DNA of 16,935 bases from Candidatus Sumerlaeota bacterium (GTDB taxonomy: Bacteria > Sumerlaeota > Sumerlaeia > JADFCT01). This document shows, one piece after another, positions 1 through 8,200 of the stretch. Made by a program: the position numbers and the translations under genes. The first letter of the stretch is position 1. Every line of letters begins with the position of its first letter. The stretch is taken from the NCBI GenBank assembly GCA_026398575.1, contig JAPLSP010000016.1, forward strand, positions 1 to 16,935, given 5' to 3'. The notes under the pieces are model-generated. The model ran no database searches. It had not been told where the DNA came from and saw only the letters and a list, made by a program, of their open reading frames with translations.

Positions 1-73
1 CAGAGCACTAAACAGCGGCGCAAAGTCCGCCAGGAGCCTGTCGGATTAGTGTGTTGATCTCGCCGGCGCCGGT
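1..73. other. left edge, no recognisable gene
   Basis: I see no supported gene here. Frame 1 on the plus strand is open from the window edge to a TGA at 55-57 and could be the last 18 codons of an upstream gene, but this short stretch matches no family I recognise. The sequence after it leads directly into the promoter of the MBL-fold hydrolase gene. Confidence 0.4.
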
Positions 74-102
74 ATGACAGAATAAGGGGAACAGCATATA
101 AT
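74..102 (+). promoter_or_regulatory. sigma70-type promoter of the MBL-fold hydrolase gene
   Basis: A -35-like hexamer ATGACA (74-79, one mismatch to TTGACA) is followed by a 17-bp spacer and a perfect TATAAT -10 box (97-102). Transcription would start near 109, leaving a very short leader that contains the GGGAGG ribosome site (113-118) before the GTG start at 125. Spacing and hexamers are close to the bacterial consensus. No start site has been measured. Confidence 0.7.
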
Positions 103-124
103 ATAAAGATGCGGGAGGATATCT

Positions 125-781
125 GTGGAAAGCGACGAAGAAACGAAGAGCATAAAAGTTGGCGTCAATTTTGTCACTCCCTTGGAAACGAATGCCTATG
201 TTGTCTGGGATGAGGCTACCCAAGACGGCGTATTGATTGATCCCGGCGAATTCTCATATCCGATTCGTTCGCTCATCGCCTCCGAGCAATTGAAGATTCA
301 TTATATCCTCATCACGCACGGGCATTTCGATCACATCGGAGGCAATGCGCAGGCGCAACGCGCCACCAAAGCGAAGATTGTCTGCCACAAGGTGGATGCG
401 CCGATGCTCGAAGATCCCGCGCTCAATGGCTCGACGCTGTACGGCTTCGTCACGCCGCTGTCAAGGGCCGATATTGTGGTCGAGGATGGCGCCGTCCTCG
501 CGGCGGGCAGCCTGCGCATCCAGGTTTTGCACACGCCGGGACATTCGGCCGGAGGCGTATGCTATCACATCGGCTCGCTGCTGTTCTCGGGCGACACGCT
601 CTTTGAAGGCGGGATCGGGCGATATGACCTGCCGGGCGGCTCTGCCGAAACGCTGTTGCGTTCGATCAACGAAAAACTTCTGACCTTGCCGGATGACACG
701 CCGGTTTATCCGGGACATGGCCCTGAGACCACGATTGGAATTGAGCGCAAGACAAATCCGTTTTTAAACCGGGAACCTTGA
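125..781 (+). CDS. MBL-fold metallo-hydrolase (glyoxalase II-like)
   Basis: A 218-residue cytoplasmic metallo-beta-lactamase-fold hydrolase of the small glyoxalase II-like (GloB/YcbL-type) group. The family hydrolyses thioesters or related esters at a two-metal site, and the substrate here is unknown. All metal-binding motifs are visible: THGHFDH at 64-70 (H65, H67, D69, H70), H140 in TPGHS, D157 in SGDTLF and H198 in PGHGP. No signal peptide is seen. The length fits the short members that lack the C-terminal helical domain of classical glyoxalase II. The GTG start at 125 is supported by GGGAGG at 113-118 (6-nt spacer) and by the promoter just upstream. It appears to be a single-gene transcription unit: the next gene starts 178 bp later after a repeat-bearing gap. 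Confident in the fold, not in the substrate. Confidence 0.9.
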   Translation: MESDEETKSIKVGVNFVTPLETNAYVVWDEATQDGVLIDPGEFSYPIRSLIASEQLKIHYILITHGHFDHIGGNAQAQRATKAKIVCHKVDAPMLEDPALNGSTLYGFVTPLSRADIVVEDGAVLAAGSLRIQVLHTPGHSAGGVCYHIGSLLFSGDTLFEGGIGRYDLPGGSAETLLRSINEKLLTLPDDTPVYPGHGPETTIGIERKTNPFLNREP

Positions 782-796
782 TTTTTTATTGATAAG

Positions 797-856
797 GACG
801 GGCACGGACGGGCACGGACCAACACGGGCCAACACGGACTGACATGGAGCGACATG
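797..856. repeat. degenerate tandem repeat, 10-bp period, six units
   Basis: Six consecutive 10-base units can be read: GACGGGCACG twice (797-816), GACCAACACG, GGCCAACACG, GACTGACATG and GAGCGACATG (ending at 856). Units 1 and 2 are identical and later units drift, mainly at positions 4-6. It lies in the gap between the MBL hydrolase and the papain-family gene. The period is close to one DNA helical turn. No open frame across it looks like a gene. Confidence 0.8.
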
Positions 857-959
857 CCATCGCCTGGCTTTGAATTCTTGAAAATCAAGGCTGGACAGCG
901 GCTGATTAAATGAATAGCTTCTTGGCTAATATCTTGGAAAGGTAATCACACCCATCCCA

Positions 960-3900
960 ATGACACAATCATTTTCTTCCCTTTTCGGAATCCCGAAAAG
1001 GGCAATGGCGCTGACGGCGCTTTGCGTTTTGCTGGCGGGGGGCCAGTCAGTCCACGCGCAACTGCGGGATATTGATTTTGCGGCGCTGCAGCTGCAAGGC
1101 TTGGATGATGGGTGGACCTTCAAGACCGGCCCCAATGGCGCCACTTCGTATCCGATCAGCCAACTATGCGGCTTGAGGCCTTCGGCCGCCCGCCAGGTCA
1201 GGGCGTCTTTCCATGGGATTACGACCACGACCGCCGCCCTGCCCAGCCGATTTGACTGGCGCGACAGCCAGGGCGTCACGCCCATACGCAACCAGGGCAG
1301 TTGCGGCGCCTGCTGGGCCTTCGCCACGGTCGGCGCGCTGGAATGCGCCATCAAGATCAAAACCGGCGTGTCGGTGGACTTGTCCGAGCAATGGCTGGTC
1401 AGCTGTAATCAGGAGGACTGGAGCTGCAACGGCGGATGGTTTGCCCACGACTATTACTTGCTCAGTTCGGATCCATGCGGCGGCAGCGGCGCCGTTATGG
1501 AAGCGGATTTTCCCTATGTGGCTTACAAGGCGCCCTGCGCCTGCCCTTATACGCATCATTATTGGATCCAATCCTGGGGCTACGTCGGCGATGACGCTTC
1601 GGTTCCCAGCGCCGACGCCATCAAACAGGCGATTTACGATAACGGACCGGTGGCGGTCGCCATCACGGTTGATACTCCCTTTTATGCCTATACGGGAGGC
1701 GTGTTCAACGCCGGCATCACCGGCGAAGTCAATCATGCCGTGGTGCTGGTCGGATGGGACGATGCGCAGGGCGCGAATGGCGTCTGGTTCCTGAAAAACT
1801 CATGGGGGACGTCCTGGGGCGAAAGCGGCTTTATGCGCATCGAATATGGATGCGCCAACGTCGGCCTTGGCGCCACCTATGTTGTCTATCAGAATACGCC
1901 TTCCGCCCGCACCCTGACCGTGGCCTCGTCCAATCCCGGCAGCGGGGTTTCGATCGCGATCAGCCCGGCGGATACGCAGGGCCTGAGCGATGGCCTGACG
2001 CAGTTCACGCGACGTTATGAGAACGGAGCCCTCGTGACCCTGACGGCCCCGTTGGTGGCGTCCGGAGATCAGCGTTTCGTCAAATGGCAGAAAGACGGCA
2101 TGGATTTCATCGGCAATACCAGCGCGACAACCCAGGTTGACATGAACGTGGACCATACGATGACGGCGGTCTATATCATCCAGCGCACATTGACGGTGGC
2201 TTCCGCCGGTCTCAGCAGCAGCATCGCTGTCCTGGCGGATCCCCCGGACCGGACCGGCGCGGGCGGCGGCCTGACACCGTTTTCGCGGGTTTATGGCGAT
2301 GGGACGCTGGTGACGCTGACGGCTCCGGCAAGCGGAGGCGGCAGCACAGTCTTTATCAAATGGCAGCGGGACGGCGCAGACTTCGTCAACAATACCGAAC
2401 CAGTAACCCAAGTGTTCATGAATGCGGATCATGCCTTGATGGCGATCTATGGCAATCCTCCCAGCACGCTGACCATCGCCTCTTCGAATCCTGATAGCGG
2501 GGTCGCCGTTGCCGTTGTGCCCGCAGATATCAACGGCCTTGGCGATGGCCAGACGCCGTTCGCACGCATTTATCGCAACCAGACAGCCGTCACGCTGACG
2601 GCGCCGCTGATGGCGGGAGGCAATGTCTTCCTGAAATGGCGGAGCGACACGACGGATATCAGCACTCAAACCACCCTCCAAACGATCGTCACCACAACCG
2701 CCACGCTGACGGCGGTCTATCAGACGCCGGACCAGACCTGCTATCCGCTGACGGTCTCGACCCTGGCGGGCGGAAGCGGGGTGTCCATTGCGATTTCGCC
2801 GTTGGACTACCGCGGCGGCGCCGACGGCCTGACGCCGTTCCAGCGCGCATATCGCTCCGGGACTGTGGCGACGCTGACCGCCCCGGCTTCCTATAGCGAC
2901 AAGGGTGTCTCTTATTGCTTCCGGCAGTGGCTGCTGGACGGCGCGGTTCTTTCTTCAGAGCTGAGCGCCCAAGTGACCATGGATGGCGCCCATGCCGTTC
3001 TGGCCGTTTATATGCCGGTGGCGTCTTCCGGCGATTGCCTGTTGCTGGCGACTTCGGCCAATCCAGACAGCGGCGTGCCGATTGCCGTCAATTTGGCGGA
3101 TATCCATGGCGAAGGCGATGGGACGGCGCCCTTTACGCGGACATACAGCCTGGCGCAGCAGGCGGTTGTTACGCTGACGGCGCCGCCCAAAGCCGGCACG
3201 GATCGCTTTTTCCGCCGGTGGCTGCTGGATGGCGCCAGCTTTATCGGCGCAGACCAGCGCGCCGTTCGAATCCCGATCGGGACCAGTCATTTCATGACGG
3301 CGGTTTATGAGACGCGCTCGACCTGCTCGCTGATCGTGGACTCGGGCGGTTTGGAGCAGGGCGCCATGATCGGCGTTTCGCTTCCGGACCTGGCCGGAAC
3401 GCAGAGCGGCCCGACGGACCTGCGACTCACTTATGATCTTGGCGCCATCACAACACTGACGGCGCCAGCCTCCATCATGAACGAAGGTCTGCCGTATGTC
3501 TTCTCCCGATGGCTGCGCGACGGACAGGAATTCACGAGCGGCGCGGCCTCTCAGATCGGCATCGCCATGACGCAAGACGCGGTCATGACGGCGGTTTATA
3601 CCACGGCATGGTATGAAGATTATATCATCGCATATTCCGACAAGGATCCTGCGCGCAAGTTCGTCTATAAGAAAGGACGGTCGGTCCCCGCCGCGGCCTT
3701 TGCCGACAAGATCATCTCCGAGAACGGCATTGACCTGCCTTATAAGGGACCGTGGGCTTCAGGCAATCTGTCGCTGACGCCCAATCGCGGCGCGCTTGCA
3801 GGCCGCGGGCCGCGGGCGATCCCGGGAATCAAAACCGCGGGCGCCATCAACCGCCTGTTCATCACCGGAACCATGGCCCGCAAATACGCCGGCGCCATCG

Positions 3901-4931
3901 AAGCCGCCGGGACGATCAACTCGCTGACGATCAACGGCGGTTGCGCCACGGATGTCAAGGCGGCGGAAATCGGTTCCGTGCGGATGACGGCGCCGCCGCA
4001 GGGCCAAGGCCCTTATCTGACGGCGATTCATTCTTATCCTCCCGCTTCTCCAGCGCCGGCCAATGGCCGGCAGTACCTTGCGGCGAACGTCATGTTGACG
4101 GGCGTATCGTTGGCGGAATTTTACGCGCCCTATCAACCAGCGAGCCTTGCGGCTCAGGCCAAACGCCGCCGGGGCGCTGCCGGCGCGGTTTGCCGCTGCG
4201 ATCTTGGGCTTACGACGACCAGTCTGCAGGCCGCCGTCATCAGCAAACTCGCCGCCACCGGAGGGGAGATCCGGTTCGGCTCGATCGTTTCTCGTATCCC
4301 GGAAAATGCGACTCTTGCATTCTACCCCAAGAGCCGGGACGTCGCAATGACGGGCCGGCTGCTGACCTTGAGCGCGGAGAATTATCCCGCGCATCTCTTA
4401 TCCCGCGAGATCAATGTCCAAGCGGGCTTGAGCATTAAACTAACTGGCGGGGATATCGGCGGGCCGGCTGCAATCGGGGAGGCGGCTTTCCCAATGCGGA
4501 TAATTGCCGGCGAGAAGATATATAGCTTATGCGCGCGGGCGGATCGCCGGTCGGGGCTGGGCGGCTTCATCGGGTTGCGGCCTCCGGGCGGCGCGGCCTC
4601 TTCGCCGCCAGCGCCCGCAATCGCGGTGATTGCCGGGGCTGGCAAAGCCAAGAGCGGCTTGAGCGATATCGCGGGCGTTATCGGCACGGCGGGCGCCAAT
4701 GCCTGGTTTTATGCCGGCGCCACCGGTATCAGCCACGATCCTTGTGTTGAACCGGTTCCCGCTTATGAGGGGAATTTCGATATTCAAGCCTGCGGACAGG
4801 GCGCCAATGCCATTTGCGGCGCGGCATTTGTGAGCCAGAACAGCGAACGCAGCCTGGTGGAACGCCTGCGAAAACTCGGCAATGCCAGTTCCGACTTTAA
4901 GATCAATGGCAAAAAACTTGGCGACTGGTGA
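960..4931 (+). CDS. secreted papain-family (C1A) cysteine protease with InlB-B-like repeats and a novel C-terminal domain
   Basis: A 1323-residue exported peptidase. Residues 1-34 form a signal peptide (basic n-region, hydrophobic core about 16-29, likely cut after VHA at 34). Residues 35-95 are a short spacer or propeptide without a recognisable I29 inhibitor domain. Residues 96-310 are a C1A catalytic domain: Q112 (oxyanion hole) and nucleophile C118 in NQGSCGACWAF, H259 in VNHAVVLVGW, and N280 in FLKNSWGTSWGESG. Six repeats of about 90 residues follow (317-405, 409-497, 503-587, 595-684, 693-783, 789-880), each ending in a TAVY-like tetrapeptide. Residues 881-1323 are a domain I do not recognise, ending in SDFKINGKKL plus GDW. 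The start at 960 gives a plausible signal peptide, but its ribosome site is weak (GGAAAGG lies 17 nt upstream); M16 at 1005 is an alternative. The tail matches that of the M4 protease at 5281. Confidence 0.9.
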   Translation: MTQSFSSLFGIPKRAMALTALCVLLAGGQSVHAQLRDIDFAALQLQGLDDGWTFKTGPNGATSYPISQLCGLRPSAARQVRASFHGITTTTAALPSRFDWRDSQGVTPIRNQGSCGACWAFATVGALECAIKIKTGVSVDLSEQWLVSCNQEDWSCNGGWFAHDYYLLSSDPCGGSGAVMEADFPYVAYKAPCACPYTHHYWIQSWGYVGDDASVPSADAIKQAIYDNGPVAVAITVDTPFYAYTGGVFNAGITGEVNHAVVLVGWDDAQGANGVWFLKNSWGTSWGESGFMRIEYGCANVGLGATYVVYQNTPSARTLTVASSNPGSGVSIAISPADTQGLSDGLTQFTRRYENGALVTLTAPLVASGDQRFVKWQKDGMDFIGNTSATTQVDMNVDHTMTAVYIIQRTLTVASAGLSSSIAVLADPPDRTGAGGGLTPFSRVYGDGTLVTLTAPASGGGSTVFIKWQRDGADFVNNTEPVTQVFMNADHALMAIYGNPPSTLTIASSNPDSGVAVAVVPADINGLGDGQTPFARIYRNQTAVTLTAPLMAGGNVFLKWRSDTTDISTQTTLQTIVTTTATLTAVYQTPDQTCYPLTVSTLAGGSGVSIAISPLDYRGGADGLTPFQRAYRSGTVATLTAPASYSDKGVSYCFRQWLLDGAVLSSELSAQVTMDGAHAVLAVYMPVASSGDCLLLATSANPDSGVPIAVNLADIHGEGDGTAPFTRTYSLAQQAVVTLTAPPKAGTDRFFRRWLLDGASFIGADQRAVRIPIGTSHFMTAVYETRSTCSLIVDSGGLEQGAMIGVSLPDLAGTQSGPTDLRLTYDLGAITTLTAPASIMNEGLPYVFSRWLRDGQEFTSGAASQIGIAMTQDAVMTAVYTTAWYEDYIIAYSDKDPARKFVYKKGRSVPAAAFADKIISENGIDLPYKGPWASGNLSLTPNRGALAGRGPRAIPGIKTAGAINRLFITGTMARKYAGAIEAAGTINSLTINGGCATDVKAAEIGSVRMTAPPQGQGPYLTAIHSYPPASPAPANGRQYLAANVMLTGVSLAEFYAPYQPASLAAQAKRRRGAAGAVCRCDLGLTTTSLQAAVISKLAATGGEIRFGSIVSRIPENATLAFYPKSRDVAMTGRLLTLSAENYPAHLLSREINVQAGLSIKLTGGDIGGPAAIGEAAFPMRIIAGEKIYSLCARADRRSGLGGFIGLRPPGGAASSPPAPAIAVIAGAGKAKSGLSDIAGVIGTAGANAWFYAGATGISHDPCVEPVPAYEGNFDIQACGQGANAICGAAFVSQNSERSLVERLRKLGNASSDFKINGKKLGDW
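979..1002 (+). other. perfect hairpin in the signal-peptide codons of the papain-family gene
   Basis: CCCTTTTCGG (979-988) and CCGAAAAGGG (993-1002) form a 10-bp inverted repeat with a 4-nt loop. It starts 19 nt after the ATG at 960 and ends 2 nt before a second in-frame ATG at 1005. It could slow initiation or mask the AAGGG next to the second ATG. The palindrome is seen directly; the role is inferred. Confidence 0.5.
1908..3599 (+). repeat. six tandem InlB-B-like protein repeats (in the papain-family gene)
   Basis: Six protein repeats of 85-92 residues are encoded in tandem. The shared pattern is a first strand like TLTVASSNP-SGV, then a segment like DG-TPF-R-Y, then VTLTAP, then F-KW--DG-DF, and a last strand ending TAVY. 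This fits divergent InlB B-type or 'bacterial repeat' modules (beta-grasp-like extracellular spacers). Lengths in order are 89, 89, 85, 90, 91 and 92 residues; the short third repeat lacks the usual DG-DF segment. Confidence 0.85.
3600..4928 (+). other. novel C-terminal domain, copy A (papain-family gene)
   Basis: Residues 881-1323 (443 residues) begin AWYEDYIIAYSD directly after the last repeat. Conserved blocks shared with copy B are PRAIP, the TMARKYAGA region, INGGCATDVKAAE, APYQP, FYPKSRDVA, GGFIG, WFYAGA and the terminal INGKKL. Several blocks alternate short hydrophobic strands with Gly and Ala, which suggests a beta-rich, perhaps beta-helical, fold; that fold is inferred. This copy has seven cysteines (995, 1078, 1080, 1191, 1262, 1278, 1286), of which only C995 has a counterpart in copy B. 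Confidence 0.7.
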
Positions 4932-5116
4932 ACGTTTCATCAATCGGCGATGGCGCCGCGAACTATGCTGCCAAGCTTGTTGTCTAAAGAGCAATGGAGC
5001 AGGCTTTGACTTGTTCTCTAATAAACTACATTTTTTGTATCTTTTTTTGTTATCATCGCGTTTTTATATGACCTTTGAAAATTTCTATTTGGATGGCTTA
5101 AGAATGGCCTTTTGCC

Positions 5117-5146
5117 TTGACTTACCCCCCCGATGACGATTAAAAA
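5117..5146 (+). promoter_or_regulatory. candidate promoter of the M4 protease gene
   Basis: TTGACT (5117-5122), an 18-bp spacer and TAAAAA (5141-5146). The -35 hexamer is strong and the -10 is weak. A perfect palindrome, ACGATT-AAA-AATCGT (5136-5150), overlaps the -10 and could be an operator. The same hexamers with the same spacing occur on the minus strand upstream of secG. A long leader of about 125 nt would result. Confidence 0.4.
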
Positions 5147-5222
5147 TCGTAAAGATGCTGCAAAAAGGGAGGGAATGGCGATCTGCTTTTCAGAGTGGAG
5201 AGGATCATTATATCTTTGCAGA

Positions 5223-5251
5223 GCTGCGCTTATTGAGCGCCACAGCGCAGC
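5223..5251 (+). promoter_or_regulatory. leader hairpins upstream of the M4 protease start
   Basis: GCTGCGCT (5223-5230) can pair with AGCGCAGC (5244-5251), an 8-bp stem. The 5' arm can instead pair as GCGCT (5226-5230) with AGCGC (5236-5240). The two structures exclude each other. A run of seven T follows at 5261-5267, immediately before AGGAG. The layout recalls an attenuator or a translational switch; pairing is seen, regulation is inferred. Confidence 0.35.
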
Positions 5252-5280
5252 ACAGGTGTATTTTTTTAGGAGATAGCGCT

Positions 5281-8200
5281 ATGAATCTCGCAAGAAATGG
5301 TGGAGTGGCGCCGATCCGCGCCGCGATCATGGGTCTCGTCGCGTTGAGTTTGGCGGCCGCAGTGCTGGCGCAGCCCCCATCCGCGTCTCAAAGCCTTTCC
5401 GTGCGTCGCGCGCAAGGAATTTCGGCTTTGATGGCAACGGCGCCAGTGCGCGATGACGGCGCATTGGGCGGCCCTCAGATTTTACGAACGAGCGATCATT
5501 TCTTGCGCGGTGTGGCTCTGGGCGCCTCCGGCGTCTTGCCGGTTCCTGCCGCGCTTAGCGATCCGGAAATGGTGGCCCGGGCCTTTTTGTCGAAGCATCA
5601 ATATCTGTTCACGTCCGAAAGCGGCGCGGTGCAGTTCCCAACGTTGCGTGTCAAGAACGCGGGCGCCGATTCAATCGTCCGCTTGGAGCAAACCTACGCG
5701 GGGATTCCCGTTTATGGCGCGCAAATCGTCCTCCAAGTCGGCGATGCCCCCAACGGGCGCGGAATCAAATTTGCCCTGAGCCATCTGCTTCACGACACGA
5801 CGGCGCTGGACAGCGGCGTCTTGCCGGTGGCGCCTTCCGTCACTGCGGATCAAGCCCGAGAGGCGGCCATTGCCTTTACGGCCGCGCTCTATAGCTACAC
5901 ATCGTTTTATCTGCGCGCTGAAGAGCCAACGCTGATGATTTATGATCCTGCGGTCACCGACCAGTCCGATCCCGCGCATCTGGTCTGGAAAACCGTGGTG
6001 ACCAGCGTGATCAGCCCCTATATCCGCGAATTCTTTCTGGTGGATGCGCATACGCTCGAGGTCGTGAAGCACTTTACACTGATTAAAACAGCCCTCTACC
6101 GCGAGATATATGACTCCAACAATACCACAGCCGATCCCGGCACTCTCGAGCGCAGCGAGGGCCAGCCGGCCGCAAATATCGCGGACGTGGACCAGTGCTA
6201 TGCCTACTTCGGCGACACCTATAATTTCTTTTTCAGGCTTTTTGGCCGCGACAGCATTGATAACATGGGCATGACATTGAGCGCCACGGTGCGTTATTGC
6301 CCGGACCCGGATCCGTTTTACTGTCCATACCAGAATGCCTATTGGACTGGCGCCCGTATGTATTTCGGCGAGGGTTTCACAGTTCAGGACGTGATCGGCC
6401 ACGAGCTGTCGCATGGCGTAACGGAGTATGAGTCCAACCTGATTTATTGGGGCGAATCCGGCGCCATCAATGAATCCATGTCGGACGTTTTCGGCGAACT
6501 CATGGATATAACCTACAAAGACGGGGCCGCCGATACCGATACTCCGGCAGTACGCTGGCTTATGGGTGAAGATGTGCCAGGCATGGGCGCGATACGCTAT
6601 ATGGCGGATCCTCCGGCTCCGCCCTATTACCAGCCAGACACCTATATGGGGCGGTATTGGCAGCCGGTAACAGATCCAACCGACAACGGTGGGGTTCATC
6701 AAAACAGCGGCGTCGGCAACAAACTGTGCTTTCTGCTGACCGATGGAACTCCCTTTTTTGCGCCCTTTAACGGGAAGACAGTTCAGGCAATGGGCACGAC
6801 CATCTCGGCGCAGTTGTTCTACGCCTGCGATACGATGTTTCTGACGCAGAGCTCGGACTACTATGATCTGGGACTATGCATGTATCAGGCGGCGAATATT
6901 CTGGGTTTGACCCCGCGGCAGGTGGACAATGTTCTCACGGCCTGTGTGGCGGTTGCGATCATACCACCGCTGACGGTCAATGCCATTGATCCGGATTTCA
7001 GCCCCATCATAGTTCCCGTCACTGTCACTCCTGAGGATATTACCAGTCAAACGAACGGCTTGACGCAATTCGAGCGCATATATTTTGGCAGGACAATGAT
7101 TACATTGGATCCAGCGCCAATAACGATTGATGGATACGTATTTGTCGCCTGGATGACCAATTATGATGACACGCAGTTGGATACGCAGCGCATTCAGAGT
7201 TTTATCTTGATGAGACCCACCGTAATGACTGCGATTTACCGGCTCGCTCCGCGCACGTTGACCGTGAATTCTCTCAATCCCAGCAGCGGCGCAAGCATTG
7301 GCATTGATCCGGCCGACCGGTTTGGCTATGGCAGCGACCGGACGCCGTTTGCCCGCAGCTATGAATACGGAACGCGGGTGACCGTCACGGCGCCTTCGGA
7401 TATCATTGACAGCCGCGTATTCTTCAAATGGCAGCTGAATGGACTGGAGTTCGCGGGCAATACGCAGACGGCGATTAAGCTTGCGATCACGGATGACATG
7501 ACCTTGACGGCGTTCTTCCAGCCGGCGACGCATACGCTGACGTTGATGCCCCTGCCCGCCGACGCCGCTCCTTTCATTACGGTAAATCCATTCGACAAAC
7601 TGGGCTTTGACAGCGGCGTGGCGCCCTTCAACCGGGTTTACAATCATGGAACGATGGTGACGATGACAACGCCCGACGCGCTGCCCCCCGGCAGGATATT
7701 TACCAAGTGGCTGCGCGATGGCGCTGATTTTAGCGGCAGTACCTCGCTCACGACGCAAATATTCATGGATTACGATCATGCCATGACGCCGGTCTATAAG
7801 CCGACGCCGCGCATGGTGGCGATCACTTCGACCAATCCCGGCAGCGGAGCGACCGTGGACGTTGTCCCCGCGGACAGCAACGGCGCCGTCGGCGGCTTGA
7901 CGCCTTGCGCACGGACGTATGACCATGGAACAACCATCTCGCTGACGGCGTCGCCAATGGCCGGCGCCAATCTCTTCTCCAAATGGCAGCGCGACGGCGC
8001 AGACGCAAGCACGAAAGCCGGTTATGCGTTTGTGGCGGATGCCGACACGACGTTCACGGCGGTCTATATCACGCCGGCGCAGCCTTATTATCTCCTGAAG
8101 GTGACGGCCTTCGACCCGAGCTGTCTTGTGACGATTAATACAACGCCTGCGGACTATAATGGCGATGGCGACGGCGTGCCCTCCTTCCAGCGCGCTTATC

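Larger units (their letters stand above)
4932..5280. other. 349-bp intergenic region between the two protease genes
   Basis: No supported gene. The first 90 bases lack a convincing terminator hairpin. Bases around 5020-5100 are distinctly AT-rich, with several T-runs. The right half carries a candidate promoter (5117-5146), a palindrome over its -10 box (5136-5150), a leader with two mutually exclusive hairpins (5223-5251), and an AGGAG ribosome site (5268-5272) for the M4 protease. The separate promoter suggests that the two proteases are transcribed independently, or at least that the second can be. Confidence 0.5.

Noticed and set aside
1..124. insertion-sequence end at the left edge
   Set aside because: The stretch around 30-50 has a loosely IS-end-like look, but no inverted partner, target duplication or transposase is in the window.
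797..856. CRISPR-like array
   Set aside because: The unit is only 10 bp with no spacers and no cas genes; it is a simple tandem repeat.
4882..5136. 84-codon plus-strand frame spanning the end of the papain-family gene
   Set aside because: It starts inside the upstream gene, covers AT-rich spacer, and has no ribosome site or family resemblance.
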